Shown one piece after another: positions 17,444 to 27,800 of a DNA stretch of 38,407 bases; the first letter of the stretch is position 1; every line of letters starts with the position of its first letter. Origin of the DNA: Hyphomicrobiales bacterium (lineage in GTDB: Bacteria; Pseudomonadota; Alphaproteobacteria; Rhizobiales; Rhizobiaceae). Position numbers and translations under genes: made by a program. The stretch spans positions 1 through 38,407 of the forward strand of contig UBKJ01000036.1 in NCBI GenBank assembly GCA_900465915.1, written 5' to 3'. The notes beneath the pieces were generated by a model, which was not told the origin of the DNA, did no database searches, and worked only from the letters and a program-made list of their open reading frames with translations.

Positions 17444-17471
17444 AAGATAGTGGCTCCAAATGGTTTTTAAA
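17444..17471 (-). promoter_or_regulatory. Weak promoter candidate for usg
   Basis: TTTAAA (17471-17466) and TATCTT (17449-17444) are 16 bases apart on the minus strand, inside an AT-rich island, about 45 bp before the usg start. In the opposite direction, toward acsA, a TCTAAT (17574-17579) lies 15 bases after TTGTGG (17553-17558), a poorer match. Confidence 0.3.
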
Positions 17472-17670
17472 TTGTAAAAACAAGATATTGGCAGCACTCT
17501 CCGGCGAGCGGCGCCAACAGGCCGAAACCGCGCCGCGCAAGGCCCCGCGACATTGTGGCGGGCGCTCCAATTGTCTAATTTACCTTGCGGCGGATGGCGG
17601 CTAGAAAAAGCCACCGCGGTGAAAACCGTGCATGCCGGCGCGAGGAAGCCGGCGCGTTCAGGAGGAAATC

Positions 17671-19626
<1,956 letters not shown>

Positions 19627-19635
19627 CGGACGGAG

Positions 19636-19660
19636 AGGCCGGGAAAATTCCCGGCCTTTT
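19636..19660 (+). terminator. Terminator after acsA
   Basis: The stem GGCCGGG-AAAATT-CCCGGCC, 10 bp after the acsA stop, is followed by TTTTCATTT. Confidence 0.85.
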
Positions 19661-19732
19661 CATTTCTCCCGAAGAAATTCGTCCTCGACTTCCAGCGTAT
19701 AGATCTTGCGCGCGGTCAAAGCGCCACGGCGG

Positions 19733-20380
19733 TCAGCTTCTTTGCAAGGCCAGATGCGCGCCGAGGCCGATCAGCAGCGTCCCGCCGGCCTTTTGCGCGA
19801 GGCGGCGGGCCGTCGCCGACCGCCGCATCCCCGACACCAGCGCGCCGGCGAGAAAAACGCAGACCAGATCGGCCGACGAAAACAGCAGGTTGACGACACA
19901 GCCCAATATGAAGAATTGCAGCCAGACCGGAAACGCCGCCGAAGCATCGACGAATTGCGGCAGGAAGGCGAGGAAGAACAGCGCCGTCTTGGGATTGAGC
20001 ATCTCGACCGTCACGCTTTGCAGAAAAGCCCGCCGCGGCGATTTCGGCGCGATCACCGGCGCGGCCGTCGCCGAAAGATGCGCGTCCTTCCCGCTGCGGT
20101 CGCGCAACATCGCGACGCCCATCCAGACCAGATAGGCCGCGCCGACGAGCTTCACGCCCATATAGAGCCACGGAACGGTATGGAACAGCACCGACAACCC
20201 GGCCGCCGCCGCGACCACATGGACGTAACACCCGAGATGAATGCCGAGCGCGGCCATCAGGCCCGACCGGCGACCGCGCGCCAAGGTCTGCGCGGCGGCG
20301 TAGAGCATGGCCGGGCCGGGTATATAGGCGAAGACGGCGGTGGTGATAAAGAATGCGGCGAGAACATCGATGGACGGCAA
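19733..20380 (-). CDS. LysE/RhtB-family amino-acid exporter
   Basis: The 215-residue protein has about six membrane helices and the family signature near the N-terminus (FFITTAVFAYIPGPAMLYAA) and in the middle (VEMLNPKTALFFLAFLPQFV). Members export amino acids such as lysine, homoserine or threonine; substrate cannot be deduced. Start choice: TTG 20380 has GGGAGG five bases upstream, whereas the TTG at 20398 has no site and no in-frame ATG is near. It is convergent with acsA and on the same strand as the DUF1674 gene (64 bp gap). Confidence 0.9.
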   Translation of the reverse strand: MPSIDVLAAFFITTAVFAYIPGPAMLYAAAQTLARGRRSGLMAALGIHLGCYVHVVAAAAGLSVLFHTVPWLYMGVKLVGAAYLVWMGVAMLRDRSGKDAHLSATAAPVIAPKSPRRAFLQSVTVEMLNPKTALFFLAFLPQFVDASAAFPVWLQFFILGCVVNLLFSSADLVCVFLAGALVSGMRRSATARRLAQKAGGTLLIGLGAHLALQRS

Positions 20381-20444
20381 GGCTTCCTCCCTGAACAAAG
20401 GCCGACTGTGGCTGAAGTCGGCCGCGCCGTCCAGCGCCGCATGA

Positions 20445-20633
20445 TCAGAAGTCGATGGTCCGCCCCTTGATCTCCCAGTCGCCGAAGCGGGCGGGGTCCT
20501 TGCCGCCGCGGCCGCCGATCTCCTTCGGCGCGAGCGCGGGTTTTTCCGCGGCGCGGCGCGCTTCCGCCTCCTTCAGCGCGCGCTGGGCGGCGGGCGGCAG
20601 GTCCTCGAAGGCGCGTGGCTTGTCGTCGGTCAT
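20445..20633 (-). CDS. DUF1674 protein, SDHAF4-like assembly factor
   Basis: The 62-residue protein ends in the diagnostic motif GGRGGKDPARFGDWEIKGRT, then IDF, close to the GDWE-x-KGR-x-x-DF ending of the DUF1674/SDHAF4 family. In mitochondria SDHAF4 binds flavinylated SdhA and helps assemble succinate dehydrogenase; the bacterial role is inferred by homology. The N-terminal half is charged and probably disordered. ATG 20633 is preceded by GGAAACG. It diverges from htpX across 111 bp, and no sdh gene is nearby. Confidence 0.88.
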   Translation of the reverse strand: MTDDKPRAFEDLPPAAQRALKEAEARRAAEKPALAPKEIGGRGGKDPARFGDWEIKGRTIDF

Positions 20634-20665
20634 CGTTTCCGGTCCTGAAATCCCGATTCCAAAAT

Positions 20666-20696
20666 CATTGAAGAGTCCTCTTCGCCTCCCCATCAT
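20666..20696 (+). promoter_or_regulatory. RpoH (heat-shock sigma) type promoter of htpX
   Basis: CATTGAA (20666-20672) and CCCCATCATA (20688-20697) are separated by 15 bases. This matches the sigma-32 pattern CTTGAA-N13-15-CCCCAT-T well. Transcription would begin near 20704, about 40 bp before the htpX ATG. HtpX is a known heat- and envelope-stress protease in other bacteria, which supports the reading. Confidence 0.6.
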
Positions 20697-20744
20697 ATAG
20701 GCGAGAACGCATCGCCTTGAAACCCGAACGGAGAAACGCGCCCC

Positions 20745-21725
20745 ATGAATATGACCAGAACCGCCATGCTGATCGCCCTGATGACGGTCATGTTCATGAG
20801 CGTCGGTTATCTTCTGGGCGGCGGAAGCGGCATGATGATCGCGCTGGCCTTCGCCGTCGCCACCAACCTGTTCGGCTACTGGAATTCCGACAAGATGGTG
20901 CTGCGCATGTACAACGCGCAGGAGGTGGACGAGCGCAGCGCGCCCGAATATGTCGCCATCGTGCGCGGGCTCGCCGCCAAGGCCGGCCTGCCGATGCCCA
21001 GAACCTTCATCATCCACGAGGACCAGCCCAACGCTTTCGCCACCGGCCGCAACCCCGAAAACGCCGCCGTCGCCGCCTCCACCGGCCTGTTGCAGCGGTT
21101 GACGCCGGAGGAAGTGGCGGGCGTGATGGCGCACGAGCTGGCCCATGTGCAGAACCGCGACACGCTGACCATGACCATCGTGGCGACGCTCGCCGGCGCG
21201 ATCTCCATGCTCGGCAATTTCGCCTTCTTTCTCGGCGGCAACCGAGAGAACGGCAACAACAACGTGCTCGGCGTCATCGGCGCGCTCATCGCCATGCTGG
21301 TCGCGCCCTTCGCCGCCATGATCGTGCAGATGGCGGTGAGCCGCACCCGCGAATACGCCGCCGACCGGCGCGGCGCGGAAATCTGCGGCAATCCGCTGTG
21401 GCTGTCCTCGGCGCTGGGCAAGATCGCCCGCAACACCAAGATCATTCCCAACGAGGAGGCCGAGCACAATCCGGCCACCGCGCATATGTTCATCATCAAC
21501 CCGCTGAGCGGACGCGGCGCGGACAACCTGTTCTCGACCCATCCCGACACCGACAACCGCATCGCCGCGCTGGAGCGGATGGCGGCGGAAATGGGCCTCC
21601 ACTCCGCCAATATGGCTCCGCAGCCCGCTCCTGCACAAACCGGCCCTTCCCAATATGGCGGTCCATGGGGTAATGCAGGCGGAAACAGCAATGGCGGTTC
21701 CGGCTTTCGGGGCCCTTGGTCGTAA
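20745..21725 (+). CDS. htpX: Membrane zinc metalloprotease HtpX
   Basis: The 326-residue M48 protease degrades misfolded inner-membrane proteins. Two N-terminal membrane helices (about residues 5-38) are followed by the cytoplasmic zinc site HELAH near residue 129, two further hydrophobic stretches (about 145-165 and 180-200), and the third-ligand glutamate region SRTREYAADRRGAEI. The tail is rich in Gly, Pro, Asn and Gln, as in other members of this bacterial group. GGAG precedes ATG 20745. It is followed by rsmB 24 bp later, so the two are likely cotranscribed from the heat-shock-like promoter. Confidence 0.96.
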   Translation: MNMTRTAMLIALMTVMFMSVGYLLGGGSGMMIALAFAVATNLFGYWNSDKMVLRMYNAQEVDERSAPEYVAIVRGLAAKAGLPMPRTFIIHEDQPNAFATGRNPENAAVAASTGLLQRLTPEEVAGVMAHELAHVQNRDTLTMTIVATLAGAISMLGNFAFFLGGNRENGNNNVLGVIGALIAMLVAPFAAMIVQMAVSRTREYAADRRGAEICGNPLWLSSALGKIARNTKIIPNEEAEHNPATAHMFIINPLSGRGADNLFSTHPDTDNRIAALERMAAEMGLHSANMAPQPAPAQTGPSQYGGPWGNAGGNSNGGSGFRGPWS

Positions 21726-21749
21726 TTCAGCCTCGCAAAGCAGGACAAA

Positions 21750-23147
21750 GTGAACGATAGAAAACCCGCGCCGAAGCGCGGAAACAGGAAGCCGCAGCTA
21801 GAGACCGCTCCCGACCGTCCCGGCCTCGCCGCGCGGCAATGCGCGGCGCGTCTGTTGAGCGCGGTGATCGACAAGCATACATCGCTCGATGGCCTCACCG
21901 ACAACGCCCATGGCCATCCGCAATATCTGGCGCTGGAACCAAGAGACCGAGCACTCGTGCGCGCCATTCTGGGCAGCGCGCTGCGCAATCGCGGCGCGAT
22001 CGAGCGCGCCATCGACAAGCGGCTCGAACGGCCCCTGCCTGAAAACGCGGTCGCTCTGAAGCATCTCCTGCATGTGGCCGTGGCGCAGATCTTCTATCTC
22101 GACCTGCCCGACCATTCGGCGGTCGACCTCGCTGTGGAAGCCGCCAACGCCGATCCGCGCAACCGCAAATATGCCGGCCTCGTCAACGCGCTTCTGCGGC
22201 GTCTGTCGCGCAACAAGGAGCGGGCGCTGGCCCATCACGCAGAGCCGGAGCGCAACGCGCCGGACTGGTTCGCGCAAAGCATCGCCGACGCCTATGGCGC
22301 GGAAAAGGCCGCCGCCATCCTCGCCATGCACGCGCATGAAGCGCCGATCGATTTCACCGTAAAGGGCGATCCGCAGCTCTGGGCCGAAAAGCTCGGTGGT
22401 GTGGCGCTGCCCAACGGCTCGGTGCGGGTGGCGACCGTCGAGGGCGCGCTCACCGACCTGCCCGGCTTCGCCGAGGGCGAATGGTGGGTGCAGGACGTGG
22501 CGGCAAGCCTGCCCGCCCGCCTGATAGGCGACATCAGGGGCAAGCGCGTGGCCGACCTTTGCGCCGCGCCCGGCGGCAAGACCGCGCAGCTCGTCCAGCA
22601 AGGCGCGGAGGTCACCGCGCTCGACTTGTCCGAAAACCGGCTCAAGCGCCTCAACGGCAATCTGGAGCGGCTCGGCTTCACGGCGAAGACCGTCGCGACC
22701 GACCTGATGGATTTCCAGCCGGAAGAACTGTTCGACGCCGTGCTGCTCGACGCGCCCTGCTCCTCCACCGGCACCGTGCGCCGCCATCCGGACGTGCCAT
22801 GGACCAAGTCGCCCGCCGACATCGCCAAGCTGGCCGCCTTGCAGGCGAAGCTGCTCGCCCACGCCGCGACGCTGGTGAAACCCGGCGGCGTCATCGTCTT
22901 CTCCAACTGCTCGCTGCACCCCGCCGAGGGCGAAGAAGTGGCGCGCGCGGCCGCGCAGAACCCGCTGCTGGAGTCCTTCCCCATCACGCCCGCCGATGTG
23001 CCCGGCCCCAATGGTTTTGGCGGCCTCGTTACACCGGAAGGATTCCTGCGCTCCACCCCCGCCGATCTTCCGGCGGAGCGTTTCGGCGACGAGACGCGCA
23101 TGGCTGGCATGGATGGTTTCTTCGCCGCCCGCTTCCGCCGCGTCTGA
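21750..23147 (+). CDS. rsmB: 16S rRNA m5C967 methyltransferase RsmB (Fmu/Sun)
   Basis: The 465-residue enzyme has a NusB-like RNA-binding domain (about residues 30-165) and a Rossmann methyltransferase domain. In the latter are the SAM motif DLCAAPGGKTAQL near 268, the DAPCSSTGTVRRHPD motif near 335, and the catalytic cysteine region SNCSLHPAEGEE near 387. It places a methyl group on cytosine 967 of 16S rRNA. The start is GTG 21750 with AGGA four bases before it; no ATG fits the family length. It is likely in an operon with htpX. Confidence 0.95.
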   Translation: MNDRKPAPKRGNRKPQLETAPDRPGLAARQCAARLLSAVIDKHTSLDGLTDNAHGHPQYLALEPRDRALVRAILGSALRNRGAIERAIDKRLERPLPENAVALKHLLHVAVAQIFYLDLPDHSAVDLAVEAANADPRNRKYAGLVNALLRRLSRNKERALAHHAEPERNAPDWFAQSIADAYGAEKAAAILAMHAHEAPIDFTVKGDPQLWAEKLGGVALPNGSVRVATVEGALTDLPGFAEGEWWVQDVAASLPARLIGDIRGKRVADLCAAPGGKTAQLVQQGAEVTALDLSENRLKRLNGNLERLGFTAKTVATDLMDFQPEELFDAVLLDAPCSSTGTVRRHPDVPWTKSPADIAKLAALQAKLLAHAATLVKPGGVIVFSNCSLHPAEGEEVARAAAQNPLLESFPITPADVPGPNGFGGLVTPEGFLRSTPADLPAERFGDETRMAGMDGFFAARFRRV

Positions 23148-23198
23148 AAAAAGAAGAAGCGGCTTCGCTTCCGCGGAACCGCTCCGATATTTCCCATG

Positions 23199-23225
23199 AA
23201 AACGCCCGCCGGTCTCCCGGCGGGC
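23199..23225 (-). terminator. Terminator of the glucose dehydrogenase gene
   Basis: A perfect 9-bp stem GCCCGCCGG/CCGGCGGGC (23204-23212 and 23217-23225) is followed on the minus strand by CGTTTT, 8 bp after the gcd stop. It may also stop rsmB readthrough from the other side, although the plus-strand T run is poor. Confidence 0.75.
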
Positions 23226-23232
23226 ATAAATC

Positions 23233-25644
23233 TTACGGAAGCGCGTAGGCGATGACGTAATCGCCGCGCTGGTCGGCGTTGCGCGCGCCGCCGGCCGAGA
23301 TCACGATATACTGCTTGCCGTTGACGACATAGCTGATCGGCGTGCCCTGACTGCCCACCGGCAGGCGGGCTTTCCAGACTTCCTTGCCGGTCTTCTGGTC
23401 GAAGGCGCGCAGATAGAAATCCTGCGTCGCCGCGAAGAACACCAGCCCGCCGCGCGTCGCCATCGGGCCGCCGATGGTCGGCATGCCGATCGGGATCGGC
23501 ATGCGCATGCGGATGCCGAACAGGTTGGTGTCCTGCACCGTGCCGAGCGGAATCTGCCAGGACACTTTCTGCGTCTTCATGTCGATGGCGGTCAACGAGC
23601 CGAAGGGCGGCTCCTGACAGGGAATGCCGAGCGGCGAGAAGAAGCGATCCTTCACCACCGCATAGGGCGTTCCCTTGAGCGGCACCGCGCCCATGCCGGC
23701 ATTGACCGATTCGTTGCCGTTGGAGGACTTCGCCCCCGTCGGCTGCGCCATCATGTGCACCCACAGGCCCACGCGCATGTCGTTGGCGAACAGCGTGGAA
23801 GCGTCGGGATTATAGGCGAGGCCGCCCCAGTTCAGGCCGCCCAGCGAACCCGGGAAGCTCAGCGAATAATCCTCGCCCGGCGCGGTGAACAGCCCGTCAT
23901 AGCGCAGCCCGCGATAGATCACCCGGCAGGCGAGCTGGTCGAAGGCGGTCATGCCCCACATGTCCTGTTCCTTGAGCACGTCCGCGCCGATCTGCGGCAT
24001 GCCGGTGGAAAGCGGCTGGGTCAGCGAATAGCGCTCGTCCTTGATCGGGCCGGCCTTGACGGGAATGTCCTTTACCTCCGTCAGCGGCTTGCCGGTCAGC
24101 CGGTCGAGCACGAAAAGCTGGCCCATCTTGGTGCCGATCACCAGCGCCGGAACCTTGCTGCCGTCCGGCTTGGTGAAATCGAACAGCGTCGGCTGCATCG
24201 GCACGTCGAAGTCCCAGAGGTCGTGATGCACCGTCTGGTAATGCCACTTCTCGTTGCCCGTGGTGGCGTCGAGCGACAGCACCGAAGCGCCGTATTTCTC
24301 GTCCTCCGGCGTGCGCGGCACGCCCCACAGGTCGATGGCGGCGCTGCCCGTGGGCATGATGATGGCGTTCGACATCGCGTCATAGGTCATCGGGGCCCAG
24401 ACATTGGGCGTCGAGCGCACATAGGTCTTGCCGTCCACCGGGGCCTGACGATCCTGGGGATTGCCCGGATCGAAGGCCCATTTCATCTTGCCGGTGATGA
24501 CGTCGAAACCGCGGATCACGCCGCCCGGCATGTCGAGCGCCACATTGTCGGCGACGCGGCCGCCGACCACCACGGTCGTGCCCGCCAGCGCCGGCGGCGA
24601 GGTCATTTCGTAGAGCGGGCTGTCGGCGTTGCCGATGCCGGTCTTGAGGTCCACCTTGCCGTGATCGCCGAAATCGTCGCAGAGCTTGCCGGTGTCAGCG
24701 TCGAGCGCCACCAGAACGGCGTCGATCGTGTTCATGAAGATGCGGCGCTGGCAGGCCGCGCCCTGCGCCAGCGACACCGGCGTCACGGGCGTGCTGCCCG
24801 GCGCGGTCGGCTGGACCAGCGGCTTGGCCGCGTCGAAATAGGCGAGGCCGCGGCAGCGCACCCAGACCGTCGTCTTGGTCGGGAACTCATGCCGCCAGTT
24901 CTCCTTGCCGGTGGTGGCGTTGACCGAGATCACCGTGTTGTGCGGCGTGCAGATATAGAGCGAATCGCCGACCTGAAGCGGGGTCTCCTGATCCTCCGAA
25001 CCGCCGCCGCCGGGGCTGATCGGCACGTCGCCGGTGCGGTACGTCCAGGCGACCTTGAGGTCCTTGACGTTGGAGACGTTGATCTGGTCCTGCGCGCCGA
25101 AGCGATGGGCGAGGCCGTCGCCGGCATATTCCGGCCAGTCCTTGCCCTGATCCGCCGTGTCGGCGGGGCCGGCCGCGACCTCGCTGTTGGAGATTCCATG
25201 CGGCGTGAACATGCCCCAGAACCAGCCGACATTGACCAGAAGCAGCACGACGAAGGCGATCGCCGCGAAGGTTCCGCTGGCCCGCCTTCCGTCGCCGCGC
25301 CGCAGCAGCGGCATGAACAGCGCCAGCACCATGGCCGCCATGGTGAAGGTGAGGATGCGGGCCTCCAGCGCCCAGAAATCGATCCCCGATTCCCACAGCG
25401 ACCAGATCACCGTGGCGATCACGGCGAGGCCGTAGATCCATACCGCGCTGGCGCGGCCGCGTACGATCTGCACGCCCGAAACGAGCACGGCGAGACCCAT
25501 CAAAAGATAATACCAGCTTCCGCCGCGGCTGATCAGCATGCCGCCGCCGACGGTGAAATAAAGTCCGACCAGTATGAACAGCACGCCGAGCACGGCCAGC
25601 GCCACGCGGGCCGCCAGGGAAATCTTGCGGGGAGTTTCAGGCAT
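23233..25644 (-). CDS. gcd: Membrane-bound PQQ-dependent glucose dehydrogenase
   Basis: The 803-residue quinoprotein oxidises glucose to gluconolactone in the periplasm and passes electrons to ubiquinone. Five N-terminal membrane helices (about residues 10-30, 40-60, 66-84, 92-112 and 123-147) precede an eight-bladed PQQ beta-propeller. Tryptophan-docking style repeats recur (TGKENWRHEF, TGNEKWHYQ, TGKEVWKARL). The HHDLWDFDVPMQPT stretch near residue 475 corresponds to the region holding the catalytic aspartate in E. coli Gcd. ATG 25644 has AAGGAA upstream. No pqq synthesis gene lies in the window. It is transcribed opposite to rsmB and the heparinase gene on either side, as expected for a single-gene insertion. 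Confidence 0.96.
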   Translation of the reverse strand: MPETPRKISLAARVALAVLGVLFILVGLYFTVGGGMLISRGGSWYYLLMGLAVLVSGVQIVRGRASAVWIYGLAVIATVIWSLWESGIDFWALEARILTFTMAAMVLALFMPLLRRGDGRRASGTFAAIAFVVLLLVNVGWFWGMFTPHGISNSEVAAGPADTADQGKDWPEYAGDGLAHRFGAQDQINVSNVKDLKVAWTYRTGDVPISPGGGGSEDQETPLQVGDSLYICTPHNTVISVNATTGKENWRHEFPTKTTVWVRCRGLAYFDAAKPLVQPTAPGSTPVTPVSLAQGAACQRRIFMNTIDAVLVALDADTGKLCDDFGDHGKVDLKTGIGNADSPLYEMTSPPALAGTTVVVGGRVADNVALDMPGGVIRGFDVITGKMKWAFDPGNPQDRQAPVDGKTYVRSTPNVWAPMTYDAMSNAIIMPTGSAAIDLWGVPRTPEDEKYGASVLSLDATTGNEKWHYQTVHHDLWDFDVPMQPTLFDFTKPDGSKVPALVIGTKMGQLFVLDRLTGKPLTEVKDIPVKAGPIKDERYSLTQPLSTGMPQIGADVLKEQDMWGMTAFDQLACRVIYRGLRYDGLFTAPGEDYSLSFPGSLGGLNWGGLAYNPDASTLFANDMRVGLWVHMMAQPTGAKSSNGNESVNAGMGAVPLKGTPYAVVKDRFFSPLGIPCQEPPFGSLTAIDMKTQKVSWQIPLGTVQDTNLFGIRMRMPIPIGMPTIGGPMATRGGLVFFAATQDFYLRAFDQKTGKEVWKARLPVGSQGTPISYVVNGKQYIVISAGGARNADQRGDYVIAYALP

Positions 25645-25709
25645 GGGGGATTCCTTGTTGATCGCGACCGGCGGGGCCGTAAGCCGGCCGCATATGCATC
25701 CGTACTAAA

Positions 25710-25732
25710 AGAATATAACTGGAAGAATATAA
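25710..25732. repeat. Tandem 9-bp direct repeat in the gcd promoter
   Basis: AGAATATAA occurs twice, at 25710-25718 and 25724-25732, 14 bp apart. One copy contains the predicted gcd -10 box. It could be an activator or repressor site, or two alternative -10 boxes. Confidence 0.4.
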
Positions 25733-25755
25733 TCATTTTTTCGCGAGGGCGGCAA
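25726..25755 (-). promoter_or_regulatory. Candidate promoter of gcd
   Basis: On the minus strand TTGCCG (25755-25750) and TATATT (25731-25726) are 18 bases apart. The leader would be about 75 nt. Confidence 0.42.
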
Positions 25756-25817
25756 TTGCGGCGGCTGGGGAAAACCGGGGGCTGTCGCCGTTCGCCGAAG
25801 CGAAACGCCCGGCGGTG

Positions 25818-25847
25818 CTTGACGGCGGAATCTCACAGCAATAGCTA
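25818..25847 (+). promoter_or_regulatory. Candidate promoter of the heparinase-like gene
   Basis: CTTGACG gives a near-ideal -35 (25818-25824); 17 bases later TAGCTA (25842-25847) is a weak -10. The 315-bp gap between gcd and this gene otherwise holds the gcd promoter and the 25858-25870 palindrome. Confidence 0.32.
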
Positions 25848-25857
25848 AAAAACGATG

Positions 25858-25870
25858 GTGTAATATACAC
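25858..25870. promoter_or_regulatory. Short palindrome upstream of the heparinase-like gene
   Basis: GTGTA-ATA-TACAC is a perfect 5-bp inverted repeat just after the candidate -10 box, in an operator-like place. No regulator gene adjoins it. Confidence 0.3.
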
Positions 25871-25959
25871 ATCCATCCCCTTCGCCGGCATGGTTAACGC
25901 CGGATTCACCATTCTGTAGAATTCTAGGGAAAGGACGCCGGCCGCTCTGGCCCGAATCG

Positions 25960-27702
25960 ATGGCGACGAACACGGAGAAGCAACGATTGGCTCTCGCGCT
26001 CAGCGAAACCCCGCATCTTTGGGGACTGGCCATGGCGCAGGTCTGGCGCAAATTCAGCCGCCGCCTGCGCATGGGCCCGCTCGTGCGCTGGCGCTTCACC
26101 GGCTTCACGCCCGACCGCGTGCTGATCGCTCCGCCCGACCTGCGCGTCGCCGATCCGCAGCTCGCGCAGGAATTCTACCACGGCCGCTTCGCGCTGGCCG
26201 GCCGGCTGGTCGACACCGGAGGCCTGTCGCCCTTCGCGGTCGAGCCGCCGACGCGCGAATGGGAGGCGGCGCTGCACGGCTTCGGCTGGCTGCGTCATCT
26301 CAAGGGCGCCAATAGCGACCTCGCCACCGCCAACGCCCGCGCGCTGGTCGAGGACTGGCTGCGCCTGTTCGGCAAGCGCATCGGCGGCCTGGCCTGGACG
26401 CCGGAAGCCGTGGCCCAGCGCGTCATCGCCTGGCTCCAGCATTCCAACCTCATCCTCAACGGCGCGGACGCCTCCTTCCAGCGCCGCGTCATGCGCTCGC
26501 TCGCCATGCAGGTGCGCTATCTGCGCGCCATCGCCGGCGCGATGGACGACGGCGAGGAGCGCCTGCGCGCCCGCATCGCGCTCGCCTTCGCGGCGCTCGC
26601 CTTGCCCGTCTCGCCGCCCACCGTGCGCGCGGCGCGGCGCAATCTCGAATATGAATTGAAGCGGCAGATCCTGCCCGACGGCGGCCATATCTCGCGCAAC
26701 CCGGCCACGGTGCTGGAGCTGCTCGCCGATCTCCTGCCGCTGCGCCAGACCTACGCCGCCGGCGGCGAGGCCCCGCCCAAGGCGCTGATCGAGGCTGTGG
26801 AGCGGATGCTGCCGGCGCTGCGCTTCTTCCGCCACCAGGACGGCAGCCTCGCTTTGTTCAACGGCGTCGGGCCCACGCTGTCCGAGCGCATCGTCTCGGT
26901 GCTGCGCCTCGACGAGACCGACGGCGCGCCGCTGACCCACGCGCCCTATTCCGGCTATGAGCGCCTGTCGATGGGCGCGACCACGGTGATCGCCGACACC
27001 GGCCTGCCGCCGCCGGTCACCGCCTCGCGCGACGCCAACGCCGGCTGCTTGTCGTTCGAAATGTCGTCGGGTCGCCAGCGCTATATCGTCAATTCCGGCA
27101 TCGACCGCTACGGCCCAGTCGAGTTCCGCCAGCTCGGCCGCTCGACGGCGGCCCATTCCACCGCCACGATCAACGACACCTCCTCCTGCCGCTTCAGCCA
27201 CCAGAGCGGCCTGTCGGGCATGATCGGCACGCCCATCGTGGCCGGCCCCACCCGCGTGCAGCGCCAGCGCGTCGAGGAGGCCGGACGGCAGGGCTTCGTC
27301 GCCAGCCATGACGGCTATGCGCGGCTTTTCGGCGTCTATCACGAGCGCCGCGTGGTGCTGTCGCACAATGGCAGCGTTATCCAGGGCATGGATCGCTTCT
27401 ATCGCGGCGACGCCCGGCCGCTGAAGGCCAACGGCCGCGACAATATCGCGGTGCGCTTCCACATCCACCCCTCGGTGGACGTGTCCTTCGACGAGAACGG
27501 GCTGATCGTGCTTTCCGCCGACCGCGACGACACCTGGGCCTTCTCCTGCTTCGAGGTCGCGCCGCAGCTGGAGGATTCGATCTTCTTCGCCGGCTTCCGC
27601 GGCCCGGTCGCGACGCGCCAGATCGTGCTGGCCTTCCCGGCCTCCGAACTGCCGGAGGTGAACTGGCAGTTCAGCCGCATCGCGCTCGGCAGCTACGTCT
27701 GA
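25960..27702 (+). CDS. Heparinase II/III family protein
   Basis: The 580-residue protein has an N-terminal alpha-helical toroid half (about residues 20-320, with GRFALAGRLVDTGG and WLRHLKGAN) and a C-terminal beta-sandwich half (about 330-575) typical of the heparinase II/III family. Such proteins are polysaccharide lyases, but the rhizobial version next to purH has no proven substrate, and no signal peptide is seen here. The N-terminus is basic. ATG 25960 lacks a good ribosome site; a downstream ATG at 26032 is an alternative. It precedes purH by 98 bp and is probably cotranscribed with it. Confidence 0.88.
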   Translation: MATNTEKQRLALALSETPHLWGLAMAQVWRKFSRRLRMGPLVRWRFTGFTPDRVLIAPPDLRVADPQLAQEFYHGRFALAGRLVDTGGLSPFAVEPPTREWEAALHGFGWLRHLKGANSDLATANARALVEDWLRLFGKRIGGLAWTPEAVAQRVIAWLQHSNLILNGADASFQRRVMRSLAMQVRYLRAIAGAMDDGEERLRARIALAFAALALPVSPPTVRAARRNLEYELKRQILPDGGHISRNPATVLELLADLLPLRQTYAAGGEAPPKALIEAVERMLPALRFFRHQDGSLALFNGVGPTLSERIVSVLRLDETDGAPLTHAPYSGYERLSMGATTVIADTGLPPPVTASRDANAGCLSFEMSSGRQRYIVNSGIDRYGPVEFRQLGRSTAAHSTATINDTSSCRFSHQSGLSGMIGTPIVAGPTRVQRQRVEEAGRQGFVASHDGYARLFGVYHERRVVLSHNGSVIQGMDRFYRGDARPLKANGRDNIAVRFHIHPSVDVSFDENGLIVLSADRDDTWAFSCFEVAPQLEDSIFFAGFRGPVATRQIVLAFPASELPEVNWQFSRIALGSYV

Positions 27703-27800
27703 GCTTTAGCGGTAGGATTCCGGCCCCTTCTGTGCTACGGGCACCTCGTTCCTTTCCTGAAAACGCCCATCCGTTTCAGCAACGAAGAGACCAACTCCCC

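Noticed and set aside
17636..17658. Direct repeat GCCGGCGCG just before the acsA ribosome site
   Set aside because: Low-complexity GC-rich sequence; too short and compositionally expected to call as a site.
19660..19775. Coding-like tail in the third minus frame after the LysE-type gene (ARKIYTLEVEDEFLREK)
   Set aside because: The frame is open for only about 36 codons with no ATG or GTG and no ribosome site, and overlaps the exporter's 3' end. It may be a decayed remnant, but that cannot be supported.
23155..23180. GAAGCG/CGCTTC hairpin after rsmB as a terminator
   Set aside because: The stem is short and has no T run on the plus strand; the stronger hairpin at 23204-23225 better explains termination here.
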